A DNA stretch of 64,000 nucleotides, taken from the NCBI GenBank assembly GCA_963705545.1, contig CAVPJX010000002.1, positions 62,001-126,000 on the forward strand, written 5' to 3'. Within the stretch, counting starts at the first letter, position 1. Each line of letters opens with the position of its first letter. The notes beneath the pieces are model-generated. The model had not been told where the DNA came from and did no database searches. It was given only the letters and a program-made list of their open reading frames with translations. This document shows positions 1 through 10,241 of the stretch, piece after piece. Source of the DNA: DATBLY01 sp963705545. Lineage in GTDB: Bacteria; Actinomycetota; UBA4738; HRBIN12. The position numbers and the translations under genes were made by a program.

Positions 1-72
1 GTCCGCGCCCTCATCGTCGACGGGCTCGAGGTGGCGCAGGATCGGTTCAACCGCGGCGGTCCCCGGGCATAG
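1..72 (+). CDS. C-terminal end of an unidentified protein (cut by window edge)
   Basis: An open frame enters from the left edge and ends at TAG 70-72, giving 23 residues with a helix-like LIVDGLEVAQDRF stretch. It lies just before the transketolase pair on the same strand, so it may belong to the same transcript. The fragment is too short to assign a family. Confidence 0.4.
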   Translation, partial: VRALIVDGLEVAQDRFNRGGPRA

Positions 73-100
73 ATCGCCCGCCGCCGGCGTCTACACCGGG

Positions 101-805
101 GTGAGCGTGGACGACGCGACGACCCGCGCGATCGACCTGGACGAGGTCCGTCGCCTCATGGCGCGCGCGACCGGCGACGAGAAGCACGAGGAGAGCAGCA
201 CCTCGACGCTCGACGCGCTCGCGGTCCTGTACGGACGCGTCCTGCGCGTCGATCCGCAGGACCCGACGTGGCCGGGGCGCGACCGGTTCATCCTCAGCAA
301 GGGTCACGGACCGGTCGCGTGCTACGCGATCCTCGCCCACCTCGGCTTCTTCCCGGCCGACTGGCTCGACGGCTTCATGGAGTGGGGCGGAAGGCTCGGC
401 AGCCATCCCGACCGCGTGCTCGTGCCCGGTGTGGAAGCCTCCACCGGCTCGCTCGGCCACGGACTGCCGATATCGGTCGGCGTGGCGATGGCGCTCCGCG
501 CGAAGGGGCTCGACGACCGGCGGGTGATCGTCCTGACCGGCGACGCCGAGCTGAACGAGGGCTCGAACTGGGAGGCGGTCCTGCTCACACCGGCCCTCGG
601 CCTGACGAACCTCACGCTCCTCGTGATCGACAACCACAGCAGCACCCTTCCGATGGCGCCATGGGACGCGAAGCTCGAGTCGTTCGGCTGGTCCGCGCAC
701 GTGGTAGACGGGCACGACCACCACGCGCTCGAGCGAGCGCTCACGGCGCGGCACGGGACCCGACCCACCGCGGTCGTGGCCGACATCCCGGAGGGGGAGT
801 GGTGA
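101..805 (+). CDS. Transketolase, N-terminal (TPP-binding) subunit
   Basis: About 234 aa. This is the thiamine-diphosphate-binding half of a split transketolase, which moves two-carbon units between sugar phosphates in the pentose phosphate pathway. Visible family motifs are the LSKGHGP region (near residue 65), GSLGHGLP (near 115) and the TPP/Mg motif GDAELNEGSNWE (near 147). The GTG at 101 is used; a second GTG at 107 is possible. There is no clear Shine-Dalgarno. The stop codon overlaps the start of the C-terminal subunit by four bases (GTGA), so the two halves are translationally coupled and should form a heteromer. It is slightly shorter than most split N-terminal subunits but contains the whole domain. 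Confidence 0.88.
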   Translation: MSVDDATTRAIDLDEVRRLMARATGDEKHEESSTSTLDALAVLYGRVLRVDPQDPTWPGRDRFILSKGHGPVACYAILAHLGFFPADWLDGFMEWGGRLGSHPDRVLVPGVEASTGSLGHGLPISVGVAMALRAKGLDDRRVIVLTGDAELNEGSNWEAVLLTPALGLTNLTLLVIDNHSSTLPMAPWDAKLESFGWSAHVVDGHDHHALERALTARHGTRPTAVVADIPEGEW

Positions 806-1698
806 TCGCCCCCACGATGCGCGAGCAGGCGGGCGAGACCGCCGCGGACCTGCTGATCCACGACCCGCACGTCGCGATCGTGCTCGCCGAGATCAGCACC
901 GGGCAGTTCGGCCGCGCCCTCAGCCACGACCCGCGTCGTGCGGTGAACGTCGGGATCATGGAGCAGACGATGGTGGGCGTCGCGGCCGGCTTCGCGCTGG
1001 AGGGGTTCCTCCCGATCGTGCACACGATCACGCCGTTCCTCGTCGAGCGGCCGCTCGAGCAGATCAAGATCGACTTCGGCTATCAAGGACTCGGAGGGAC
1101 GTTCGTCTCGGTCGGCGCCTCGTACGACTACACGGCCGAGGGGTTCACGCACCACTCGCCGGGGGACGTGCAGGCGCTGCTGACCGTCCCGGGGATGCAG
1201 GTGCTGGTGCCGGGGACCCCTGAGGAGCTCGATCACCTGTTCCGCGCCACCTACGCGAACGGCCACCCGACGTACCTCCGCCCGAGCACCGCCACGAACG
1301 CCGAGACGCGCGACGTCGCGGTGGGCCGGCTCGAGGTCGTGCGCCGTGGCGCCGACGCGACCGTGATCGCGGTGGGCCCGATGCTCGACCGGACGCTCGA
1401 GGCGGTCGCCGGGCTGGACGTCACGGTCCTGTACGCGACGAGCGTCGCCCCGTTCGACGCGGAGGGGCTCGTGCGCGAGGCCGCGGATGCCGAGCCCGTG
1501 ATCGGCGTGGCGCCGTTCCTCGAGGGGACCCTCGCGCCCGCGGTGACCTCGGCGCTCGCGCATCGCGCCGCACGGTTCACGTGGATCGGCGTCGCGCCGA
1601 CGCTGCTGCGCGCCTACGGTACCCCCGCCGACCACGACCGGGAGCGGGGGCTGGACGCGGCCGGGATCCGCGAGCGGATCCGCCGGGCGCTCGGCTGA
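802..1698 (+). CDS. Transketolase, C-terminal subunit
   Basis: About 298 aa, starting at the GTG that overlaps the previous stop. It contains the pyrimidine-binding transketolase domain (residues about 5-165; NVGIMEQTMVGVAAGFALEG carries the conserved catalytic-type Glu of IMEQ) and a C-terminal transketolase domain (about 180-295). Together with the N-terminal subunit it supplies the two halves of the TPP site. The split architecture resembles DXPS-like/transketolase pairs of many actinobacteria and archaea. The exact sugar substrate cannot be told from sequence. No gene follows on this transcript before the hairpin at 1729-1755. Confidence 0.88.
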   Translation: MIAPTMREQAGETAADLLIHDPHVAIVLAEISTGQFGRALSHDPRRAVNVGIMEQTMVGVAAGFALEGFLPIVHTITPFLVERPLEQIKIDFGYQGLGGTFVSVGASYDYTAEGFTHHSPGDVQALLTVPGMQVLVPGTPEELDHLFRATYANGHPTYLRPSTATNAETRDVAVGRLEVVRRGADATVIAVGPMLDRTLEAVAGLDVTVLYATSVAPFDAEGLVREAADAEPVIGVAPFLEGTLAPAVTSALAHRAARFTWIGVAPTLLRAYGTPADHDRERGLDAAGIRERIRRALG

Positions 1699-1728
1699 TC
1701 CCTCCTTCCGCTTAGACTGCCTCGCAGG

Positions 1729-1755
1729 AGGCCCCGTCGCACGGCGACGAGGCCT
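1729..1755. other. Inverted repeat between transketolase and mfd
   Basis: AGGCC-C-CGTCGC and GCGACG-A-GGCCT form a 12-bp stem with one mismatch and a 3-base loop. No T-run follows, so it may be a weak terminator or an mfd leader hairpin. A -10-like TAGACT lies just upstream at 1713-1718, which favours the leader option. Confidence 0.4.
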
Positions 1756-1793
1756 GTTCGTGCTGTCCGGGTCGGTTCGGAAGGAGCGTGGGG

Positions 1794-4700
1794 GTGAGCC
1801 TGGATCGAGCGCTCGAGGCGTTCATCCGCTCGGAGCCGTTCGAGCGGCTGTTGCTCGAGCGGGCTCGGCCCATCGTGGCGCGCGCCGCCACCGGGGAGGA
1901 CTTCGTCGTCGCCGGGCTCGCCCGAGCCCTCGACGTCCCGATCCTCGCCGTGGCGCCCGGTCCCCGCGAGGCCGAGGCCCTCGCGGCCGACCTCGAGGCG
2001 CTGCTCGGCCACGACCGAGCGGCGCTCCTGCCCTCGTGGGAGGCGCTCCCGTACGAAGGGATCGGCCCGGCTCCCGAGGTCGCCGCGCGCCGGCACGACG
2101 CGCTCCACCGCTTCCGCGGTGCCGACGGCGCGTTCGTCCTCGTGACGCCCGTGCTCGCCGCGATCCAGCGGCTGATCCCGACGCTCGGGCTCACGCCGCC
2201 GATCGACCTGGTCGCCGGGCGGACGCTGCCGCCTGACGCGCTGGCCACGGCGCTGGTGGACCTCGGGTACGCACGCGCCGACGTCGTCGAGCATCGCGGC
2301 GAGTTCGCCGTCCGCGGCGGCGTGGTGGACGTCTTCCCCGGCACGGCACGGCGTCCGGTCCGCTTGGAGTACTGGGGCGACGAGATCGAGTCGCTCCGCG
2401 CGTTCTCGGCCTCCAGCCAGCTCTCGACCTCGAAGGTCACGCAGCTCCTCGTGCCGCCGGTCCGCGAGCTGATCCCGGACGAGGAGGTTCGCGCGCGCGC
2501 GAGCGCGCGCGCGAACACGGTGGCGGATCGGTTCGCCGACCCGCTGCAGCGGGTCGGCGACGGCCTGTTCGTCGAGGCGGCCGAGACCCTCGCCCCGCTG
2601 ATCTTCGACGCGATGCCGACCGTGGCTGAGCTGCTGCCCGCGGGCGCCTGGGTCGTGCTGACGCAGGCCGCGCGCACGCAGGACCGCGCGCGGGCCGCGT
2701 ACCAGGAGGCCGAGGCGCTCGCCGCGGCGACGTCGTGGCCCGGGCCGCCCGTGATCGAGGCCCTCGACGTGGCGCTCGGCGACCACGTCCGGCTCCACCT
2801 GACGGAGTTCACCGAGGGCCTCGACCTCGGGATCGAGACGTGGGGGACCGCGCAGGGGAACGCGCACGAGATCGCGAAGCGCTTCGAGGACCTCCGCGAA
2901 CGCGGGTATCGGCTGATCGTGACCGGGCGCGGTCCCGGCTCGCTCGAGCGGGCGACCGAGGTCGTCGGGGCGGGCCGGGTCGAGACGATCGAGGCGCCGC
3001 TCACGGACGGGTTCGTCTTCGCGCCGGGGTCGCTCGCGATCGCGACCGAGGAGGATCTGTTCGGATCGCGGCGACACACGCGGAGCGCACCGCGGTTCAC
3101 CCGGCGCCGGACCGACGCGATCGCCGAGGAGCTCGAGCCCGGTGACTTCGCGGTCCACCGGATCCACGGCGTCGGCCGGTACGCGGGCATCACGCACCGC
3201 GCGCTCGCGGGGTCGGAGCGCGACTACTTGATCCTCGAGTACGCCCACAACGACCGGCTGTTCGTCCCCTCGGATCAGGTGGGGATGGTGGCGCGCTACC
3301 TCGGCGGCGACGCGCCCCGGCTGCACCGTCTTGGCGGTTCGGACTGGACGCGCGCGACGACGAAGGTCAAACGCGCCGTCCGCGACATGGCGGGCGAGCT
3401 GGTCCGTCTCTACTCCGTGCGGATGTCCGTGGCGGGGCACGCCTTCGGCCCCGACACGCCCTGGCAGCACGAGCTCGAGGACGCGTTCCCCCACGAGGAG
3501 ACCGGCGATCAGCTGACGGCGATCGACGACGTCAAGCAGGACATGCGCCTGCCCAAGCCGATGGACCGGCTGATCTGCGGCGACGTCGGGTTCGGCAAGA
3601 CCGAGATCGCGGTGCGTGCCGCCTTCAAGGCCGTGATGGACGGCAAGCAGGTCGCGGTGCTGGTTCCGACCACGCTCCTCGCCGAGCAGCACTTCATCAC
3701 GTTCTCGGAGCGGTTCGCGCCGTTCCCGGTGAAGGTCGCGATGCTGTCGCGCTTCGTCCCGCCCGCGGAGCAGCGGCGGGTGATCGACGATGTCGCCGAC
3801 GGCAAGGTGGACGTGGTCGTCGGCACGCACCGGTTGATCTCGAGCGACGTCGCCTTCAAGGATCTCGGCCTGCTGGTCGTCGACGAGGAGCAGCGGTTCG
3901 GCGTCTCCCACAAGGAGCGGCTGAAGCGCCTCCGCGCCCACGTCGACGTGCTGACGATGACCGCGACGCCGATCCCACGGACGCTCGAGATGGCGCTCAC
4001 GGGGATCCGCGACATGTCCACGGTCGACACCCCGCCCGAGGACCGCCAGCCGGTGCTCACCTACGTCGGCTCGTACGACGAGAGCCTCGCGCTCGGCGCC
4101 GTCCGCCGAGAGCTCCTGCGAGAGGGCCAGGTGTTCTGGGTCCACAACCGCGTCGCGACGATCGACCGGCATGCGGCCTGGTTGCAGCAGGAGCTCCCCG
4201 AGGCCCGGATCGTGCTCGCGCACGGCCAGATGGACGAGGAGCAGCTCGAACGGCAGATGATCCGCTTCTGGGACCGGGAGGCCGACGTCCTGGTGAGCAC
4301 CACGATCATCGAGTCCGGGCTCGACGTCCCGAACGCGAATACCCTGATCGTCGACCGGGCCGACCTCCTGGGCCTCGCGCAGCTCTATCAGCTCCGAGGG
4401 CGCGTCGGTCGCAGCGCCGAGCGCGCGTTCGCGTACTTCTTCTTCCCTCCGCAGCGCGAGATGACCGAGGAGGCCCACGAGCGCCTCGCGACGATCGCGA
4501 AGCACCAGGCGCTCGGGAGCGGTTTCCAGATCGCGCTGCGCGACCTCGAGATCCGCGGCGCCGGGAACCTCCTCGGCGCCGAGCAGCACGGCCACATCGC
4601 CGCCGTCGGGTTCGATACCTACTGCCGGATCCTGCAGGAGTCGGTCGCGGAGATGAAGGGGGAACCGGTCGCCCAGGAACCGGAGCTCCGGATCGACCTC

Positions 4701-5129
4701 CCGGTGAAGGCGTTCGTGCCGCCGGGATGGGTCGCCCAGGAGGCGCTCCGACTCGACCTGTATCGGCGCATCTCGTCGGCCGGCGGCCACGATCGTCTCG
4801 CGGAGGTCCGGGCCGAGACCGAGGACCGCTACGGCGTGCTCCCGGCCGAGGTCGAGACCCTGTTCGCGATCGCGTCGCTCCGGGTCACGGCGGGTCGCCT
4901 CGGCGCGGAGGAGATCTCGACCTACCGCGACCAGGTGCGTGTGCGCCCGGTGGCGATCGCCGATCCCCTGCTGCTCGATCTGTCCGAGCGGGTGCCGGGT
5001 GCGACGTTCCACCCGGAGCGACGAACGCTGAACCTCACGCCCGAGCGGGTGTTCGGCGTCGAGCTCGTGCGCTGGGTCGAGGGACGGCTGCTCGAGGCGA
5101 CCGGCGAGCGTGAACCTGTCAGCCGGTAG
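1794..5129 (+). CDS. mfd: Transcription-repair coupling factor Mfd
   Basis: About 1111 aa, close to the usual 1100-1180. Mfd is an ATP-dependent translocase that removes RNA polymerase stalled at lesions and recruits UvrA. Seen in order: the UvrB-like N-terminal region (about 1-330, including PSWEALPYEGIGPAPE), the RNA-polymerase-interacting domain (about 440-520, FAVHRIHGVGRY), the RecG-like helicase core with Walker A GDVGFGKTE (about residue 596) and DEEQ box (about 697), the second helicase lobe (STTIIESGLDVPNANT, QLRGRVGRS) and the C-terminal TRCF domain. The start is taken as GTG 1794 because AAGGAG at 1781-1786 is correctly spaced for it and too close to GTG 1788. The mfd-lipoprotein-mazG-eno order is conserved in Actinomycetota. 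Confidence 0.97.
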   Translation: MSLDRALEAFIRSEPFERLLLERARPIVARAATGEDFVVAGLARALDVPILAVAPGPREAEALAADLEALLGHDRAALLPSWEALPYEGIGPAPEVAARRHDALHRFRGADGAFVLVTPVLAAIQRLIPTLGLTPPIDLVAGRTLPPDALATALVDLGYARADVVEHRGEFAVRGGVVDVFPGTARRPVRLEYWGDEIESLRAFSASSQLSTSKVTQLLVPPVRELIPDEEVRARASARANTVADRFADPLQRVGDGLFVEAAETLAPLIFDAMPTVAELLPAGAWVVLTQAARTQDRARAAYQEAEALAAATSWPGPPVIEALDVALGDHVRLHLTEFTEGLDLGIETWGTAQGNAHEIAKRFEDLRERGYRLIVTGRGPGSLERATEVVGAGRVETIEAPLTDGFVFAPGSLAIATEEDLFGSRRHTRSAPRFTRRRTDAIAEELEPGDFAVHRIHGVGRYAGITHRALAGSERDYLILEYAHNDRLFVPSDQVGMVARYLGGDAPRLHRLGGSDWTRATTKVKRAVRDMAGELVRLYSVRMSVAGHAFGPDTPWQHELEDAFPHEETGDQLTAIDDVKQDMRLPKPMDRLICGDVGFGKTEIAVRAAFKAVMDGKQVAVLVPTTLLAEQHFITFSERFAPFPVKVAMLSRFVPPAEQRRVIDDVADGKVDVVVGTHRLISSDVAFKDLGLLVVDEEQRFGVSHKERLKRLRAHVDVLTMTATPIPRTLEMALTGIRDMSTVDTPPEDRQPVLTYVGSYDESLALGAVRRELLREGQVFWVHNRVATIDRHAAWLQQELPEARIVLAHGQMDEEQLERQMIRFWDREADVLVSTTIIESGLDVPNANTLIVDRADLLGLAQLYQLRGRVGRSAERAFAYFFFPPQREMTEEAHERLATIAKHQALGSGFQIALRDLEIRGAGNLLGAEQHGHIAAVGFDTYCRILQESVAEMKGEPVAQEPELRIDLPVKAFVPPGWVAQEALRLDLYRRISSAGGHDRLAEVRAETEDRYGVLPAEVETLFAIASLRVTAGRLGAEEISTYRDQVRVRPVAIADPLLLDLSERVPGATFHPERRTLNLTPERVFGVELVRWVEGRLLEATGEREPVSR

Positions 5130-5132
5130 ACT
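5127..5132 (+). promoter_or_regulatory. -10-like hexamer TAGACT, leaderless start for the PpiC lipoprotein
   Basis: TAGACT overlaps the mfd stop codon and lies 8 bases before GTG 5141, with no Shine-Dalgarno between. This places the likely transcript start at or next to the start codon. Confidence 0.45.
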
Positions 5133-5140
5133 GGTCAGCC

Positions 5141-6175
5141 GTGATCCCCCGGAACCGGACCTTCCTCGCCGTGCCCGCCCTCGTGGCGCTCGTGTTGTTC
5201 GCCGCCTCCTGCGCATCGGGCGGCGGCGGGACGACCCCGTCGGCCGGGAGCACCGCCGCGACCGTCGGCGAAGAGGAGATCTCGGTCGACACCCTGGCCC
5301 AGGAGATCGACCGGTACACGTTCCTCGCGGGGCTGAACCAGGCGTCGTGCGGCACGCCGGACGCCGGGGAGTCGGCGGAATCCGCCTGCGCGCGGTTCAC
5401 GCTCTCGAACCTGATCCAGAGCCTCCTCGTCCAGGGCTTCGCCGATGCCAACCAGATCGCGGTGGACGACGCCGACGTCACGAACATCATCAAGGAGCTC
5501 GACGACGGCCTCGGGAAGGCGACCGTGGACCAGGCGCTCGAGGACAACGGCCTGACCCGCGATGATCTGCAGGTGCTCGCGGAGCGGGTCCTCCTGTTCC
5601 GGGCCGTGCAGGGTGCGGTCGCCGAAGCGCAGCTCACCGACGAGGAGCTCCGGCAGCTGTACCGCGACCAGATGCTCTCGTTCACGACGATCCAGGTCGA
5701 TCACATCCTGGTCGAGACCGAGGCCGAGGCGCAGGACGCCTACCGCCAGGTGACGGCCCCCGGGGCGACCGAGCAGGACTTCCTGGACCTGGCGAAAGAG
5801 ATCTCGATCGACCCGAGCGCCCAGCAGAACTCCGGCAGCCTCGGGTCGGCCGTCGCGAGCACGTACGTCACGGAGTTCGCCGAGGCGGCCGTGGCCCTCG
5901 AGCCGGGCGAGACCTCGCAGCCCGTGAAGACCGAGTTCGGCTGGCACGTGATCCGGATGGTCGACCAGGAGATCACGTCGTTCGCCGACGCGAAGGAGCA
6001 GCTGGTCGCGAACAACGCCGGGTCGGCCTTCGACGAGTGGCTCCGCGAGCAGGCCCAGGGCGGCGTCGACGTCAGCCCGCGGTATGGACGCTGGGACCCG
6101 GTCACCGTGTCGGTGGCGCACGTGTCCAGCACCGCCACCGGGAGCGAGAGCCCGACGCCCGGTCCCTCCGGGTAG
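5141..6175 (+). CDS. SurA/PpiC-type peptidyl-prolyl isomerase lipoprotein
   Basis: About 344 aa. The N-terminal signal peptide ends in a lipobox-like AASC (Cys about residue 24), followed by a Gly/Ser/Thr-rich linker, so it should be a membrane-anchored foldase for exported proteins. A SurA-N-like helical region (about 40-165) is followed by a parvulin (PpiC) domain (about 175-275) with IQVDHILVETEAEA and the terminal TEFGWHVIRM motif typical of the family. The C-terminal tail is rich in Ser, Pro and Thr. It sits where many actinobacteria carry a lipoprotein between mfd and eno. The GTG start has no Shine-Dalgarno but a TAGACT element 8 bases upstream. Confidence 0.88.
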   Translation: MIPRNRTFLAVPALVALVLFAASCASGGGGTTPSAGSTAATVGEEEISVDTLAQEIDRYTFLAGLNQASCGTPDAGESAESACARFTLSNLIQSLLVQGFADANQIAVDDADVTNIIKELDDGLGKATVDQALEDNGLTRDDLQVLAERVLLFRAVQGAVAEAQLTDEELRQLYRDQMLSFTTIQVDHILVETEAEAQDAYRQVTAPGATEQDFLDLAKEISIDPSAQQNSGSLGSAVASTYVTEFAEAAVALEPGETSQPVKTEFGWHVIRMVDQEITSFADAKEQLVANNAGSAFDEWLREQAQGGVDVSPRYGRWDPVTVSVAHVSSTATGSESPTPGPSG

Positions 6176-6184
6176 CGAGGCGGG

Positions 6185-7027
6185 ATGAGCGCGTCGCCGC
6201 CGACCCGCGCCGATCGGTCGCCGGAGCCGGTCCCCGACGGCCCGGTCCCGTCCAGCCAAGGCGGCGAACGGCTCCTCGACCTGATCCGCGTGCAGGCGCT
6301 CCTTCGCGGACCTGGCGGCTGCCCGTGGGACGCCGAGCAGACGCACGCCACCCTGGCGCGCCACCTCCTCGAGGAGACGCACGAGCTGCTCGACGCGATC
6401 GACGCCGCCGACGGCGTCGCGATCCGCGAGGAGCTGGGGGACCTGCTGCTCCAGGTGACCTTCCACGCGCAGATCGCCGCCGACGAGGGCGCGTGGGACA
6501 TCGACGACGTGGCCCAGGGCTTGGTCGAGAAGCTCGTCCACCGCCACCCCCACGTGTTCGGCGAGGTGCAGGTGAGCGGCGCCGACGAGGTCCTCGTGAA
6601 CTGGGAGAAGCTCAAGGCCGAGGAGAAGGGTGAGCGGCCCGTGGAGGACGACATCCCGGCGTCGCTGCCCGCCCTCGCACGGGCCGCGAAGGTGCAGCGC
6701 CGGGCCGCGGGCTGGGGCGTCGAGTGGCGGACCACGGGCGGCGCCCTCGACGCGCTCCGCGAGGAGGTCGACGAGCTGGGCGCCGCGCGGGATCCCGCGA
6801 ACGCCGAGGAAGAGATCGGCGACGTGCTGTTCGCCACGGTGGCCATGGCCCGCAAGCTCGGCGTCGACCCCGAGAGCGCGCTGCGGCGGACGATCCGCGG
6901 GTTCGCGGCCCGCTACGACCGGACGCGCGAGCTCGCTCGCGAGCGGGGCCTCGACCTCGCGGCGATGGCGGAGGACGAGCTGCGGGCGCTCTTCCGCGAG
7001 GCACGGGACGATGCACCCGCCGACTAG
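6185..7027 (+). CDS. mazG: Nucleoside triphosphate pyrophosphohydrolase MazG
   Basis: About 280 aa. MazG hydrolyses NTPs and dNTPs to monophosphates and pyrophosphate. Two MazG-type helical domains are visible: an N-terminal one with GCPWDAEQTH, EETHEL and the EELGDLL metal-binding helix (about residues 25-125), and a C-terminal one with REEVDELG and EEEIGDVLF (about 185-250). It lies 9 bases after the lipoprotein gene and its 3' end overlaps the next gene by 17 bases, so it belongs to the conserved mfd-mazG-eno cluster. The Pro-rich N-terminal 20 residues are poorly conserved, so a slightly later start is possible. Confidence 0.95.
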   Translation: MSASPPTRADRSPEPVPDGPVPSSQGGERLLDLIRVQALLRGPGGCPWDAEQTHATLARHLLEETHELLDAIDAADGVAIREELGDLLLQVTFHAQIAADEGAWDIDDVAQGLVEKLVHRHPHVFGEVQVSGADEVLVNWEKLKAEEKGERPVEDDIPASLPALARAAKVQRRAAGWGVEWRTTGGALDALREEVDELGAARDPANAEEEIGDVLFATVAMARKLGVDPESALRRTIRGFAARYDRTRELARERGLDLAAMAEDELRALFREARDDAPAD

Positions 7028-7844
7028 TCCATCTCAGACTACCGACACGGGCGACGTCGCCGCCTTCGAACGCACCGTGCGGTTCTGGCCCGAACTCCAG
7101 GAGCGGCTCAGCACCCACCGCGAACGGTTCCGCTGGGGAACCGCGTACCTGGACCTGGACTTCCCGGACCGGTACGACGGCAACCATCTGTGGCTCGACG
7201 CCCCGGCGCCGGACGCCACGGCCGAGGATCTGGTCGGAGAGGCCGATCGCATCCTCGGCGGAGCGGGTCTCCGCCATCGGAAGGTGATGGTGGCGCGGGA
7301 GCACGAGGGCACGGGGTGGGCGATGGGGTTCGCCGAACGCGGCTACCGCGTCTCGCGCCTCGTGACGATGGCGCTGCGAGCGGGGTCCGCGGACCCCGTG
7401 GACACCGCGAACGTCGAGATCGTGGACTTCGCGACGGTCCGCCCGGCGATCGAGTCCGTCAACGCGCGCGAGCACGGGCTGAGCGACGATGTCGCCCGTC
7501 AGCTCACCGATTACGACGGGAAGCTCGAACACGAGCTCGGCTGCCGCTTCTACGTCGTCCGCGCGGACGACGCGATCGCCGCGTACTGCCAGCTGTACGC
7601 GATGGATGGGGTCGCCCAGGTCGAGGACGTCAACACGCTCGAGGGGTTCCGGGGCCGCGGGTTCGCGAAGGCGGTGGTCACGGCGGCGGCGCGCGACGGC
7701 CTCGCCGAGGGGAACGAGCTCGTCTTCCTGTACGCGGACGGCGACGACTGGCCGCAGGGCCTGTACGAGCGACTCGGGTTCCGGACGGTCGGCCGCGGCC
7801 TGGAGTTCACCCTGGAGCCGGCCGGCCGCGACTCGGCCACCTGA
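7011..7844 (+). CDS. GNAT-family N-acetyltransferase
   Basis: About 277 aa. The C-terminal part (about 135-270) is a GNAT fold with the acetyl-CoA pyrophosphate-binding segment GFRGRGFAKAVV and the final LYERLGFRTVGRG strand. The N-terminal half looks like a diverged, non-catalytic GNAT-like or accessory region, as in double-GNAT proteins. The ATG at 7011 lies inside the end of mazG in another frame, implying coupled translation. The substrate is unknown. It sits between mazG and eno, where it is not part of the usual conserved set. Confidence 0.82.
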   Translation: MHPPTSPSQTTDTGDVAAFERTVRFWPELQERLSTHRERFRWGTAYLDLDFPDRYDGNHLWLDAPAPDATAEDLVGEADRILGGAGLRHRKVMVAREHEGTGWAMGFAERGYRVSRLVTMALRAGSADPVDTANVEIVDFATVRPAIESVNAREHGLSDDVARQLTDYDGKLEHELGCRFYVVRADDAIAAYCQLYAMDGVAQVEDVNTLEGFRGRGFAKAVVTAAARDGLAEGNELVFLYADGDDWPQGLYERLGFRTVGRGLEFTLEPAGRDSAT

Positions 7845-7879
7845 CCAGCGCAAATCCCAGGCCGCGCGGGAGGCTCCGC

Positions 7880-7885
7880 TACCAT
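7880..7885 (+). promoter_or_regulatory. -10-like hexamer TACCAT, leaderless start for eno
   Basis: TACCAT ends 9 bases before ATG 7895, with no Shine-Dalgarno in between. Confidence 0.4.
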
Positions 7886-7894
7886 CGAGCCCCG

Positions 7895-9171
<1,277 letters not shown>

Positions 9172-9175
<4 letters not shown>

Positions 9176-9579
9176 GCGCCCACGCGGACGGCGTCCCGGC
9201 TCGCACGCGCCGAGCCGGCGTCCCGGCCCCTGCGCGGCGACGGGAGACGCCGCCGGTCCTGGAGCGCCCCGATCCCCGACCCGCCGTCCGGCTCACGGCG
9301 CGCGCCGCGCTCCTGTTGGTCGTGATGGTCGTGATCTTCGCGTTCGCGATCGCCCCGCTGCGCGCCTACCTCGGCCAGCGATCCGCGCTCGCCGACCTCC
9401 GCGAGCAGAGCGCGAAGCTCGAACGGCAGAACGAGCGGCTCCAGGAGCGCCTGCTCGAGCTCAACGATCCCCGGGAGCTGGAGCGGCTGGCCCGCGCCTG
9501 CCTCGGCATGGTGCGCCCGGGCGAGACCGCGTTCGTCGCGATCCCGGAGACGGGGTACCCGAAGCCGCCAGCCTGCTGA
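9172..9579 (+). CDS. Septum formation initiator FtsB/DivIC
   Basis: About 135 aa. A basic, Pro-rich cytoplasmic tail (1-42) is followed by one membrane segment (about 43-64, LLLVVMVVIFAFAIAPL) and a Leu/Glu-rich coiled coil (about 70-105), then a short C-terminal FtsB-like domain (ELERLARACLGMVRPGE). This is the layout of FtsB/DivIC, which links FtsL and FtsQ in the division septum. It overlaps eno by four bases, matching the conserved eno-divIC pair. Confidence 0.9.
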
Positions 9580-9591
9580 TCGGACCCGGGC

Positions 9592-10191
9592 TCACCAGCC
9601 GTTGCGGTGCACCTGCTCCTCGAACGCTCTGCGACGACGCTGCATCCACGAGCCGCTCGGCGACTCGTCCTCGGCCCGGTAGCCGAACCCGAGGATCCCG
9701 ATGGGGCGAAGCTCCGCGGGCACCCCGAACCGGTCGAGCAGCTCGCGCTCGCCGTGGGTGATGCCGAAGAACCAGCCGCCGAGCCCCGCGTCGACGGCCG
9801 CCAGCAGCATCAGCATCGAGGCCATCGCCGCGTCCACGTCCCAGAAGCGGACCGGCCAGTGGGACTCGTCGTCCATCCCGAACGCGATCTTGTCGTCCTG
9901 TGAGTAGCGCGCGAGGTACCGGGCCTTGTCGGGGAGCGGGAGCACGATCGCGGTCGGGCCGACGGCGACGTCCTCCAGGTCCCAGCCGAACTCCGGGTCC
10001 TTCGTGATCTCCCAGAACGCAGCCACGGTCTCGGGCGTATCCAGGACCAGCAGCTCCAGGCCCTGGGAGAACCCCGCCGAGGGCGCGCGCCGGCCCGCGT
10101 CGAGGACCCGGTCCAAGACGTCGGGAGGGATCGGCCGCCGATCGAATCGGCGCACCATCCGGCGCCGGGCGACCACCTGCTGGAACTCCAT
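9592..10191 (-). CDS. Nitroreductase-family FMN oxidoreductase
   Basis: About 199 aa. It has the nitroreductase fold with the FMN phosphate-binding start VVARRRMVRRF, RRAPSAGFSQGLELLVL, the central AMASMLMLLAAVDAGLGGWFFG helix-strand and the C-terminal ELRPIGILGFGY. These enzymes reduce nitro compounds or quinones with NAD(P)H; the physiological substrate cannot be stated. The start is taken as ATG 10191 rather than an in-frame Met further upstream, because homology begins there and TAGGGT lies 7 bases before it. It is convergent with ftsB and divergent from the S1 gene. Confidence 0.85.
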   Translation of the reverse strand: MEFQQVVARRRMVRRFDRRPIPPDVLDRVLDAGRRAPSAGFSQGLELLVLDTPETVAAFWEITKDPEFGWDLEDVAVGPTAIVLPLPDKARYLARYSQDDKIAFGMDDESHWPVRFWDVDAAMASMLMLLAAVDAGLGGWFFGITHGERELLDRFGVPAELRPIGILGFGYRAEDESPSGSWMQRRRRAFEEQVHRNGW

Positions 10192-10198
10192 CGCGAAC

Positions 10199-10204
10199 AC
10201 CCTA
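10199..10204 (-). promoter_or_regulatory. -10-like TAGGGT, leaderless start for the nitroreductase
   Basis: On the minus strand TAGGGT lies 7 bases before ATG 10191, without a Shine-Dalgarno. Confidence 0.45.
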
Positions 10205-10241
10205 TCCGGCCGCCGCGATCCGGGCCGCGGCTCGCCGACGA

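Noticed and set aside
1614..5216. 1200-codon open frame on the minus strand opposite mfd
   Set aside because: It is Arg/Asp/Glu-rich low-complexity translation mirroring mfd codon bias; mfd itself has all family motifs.
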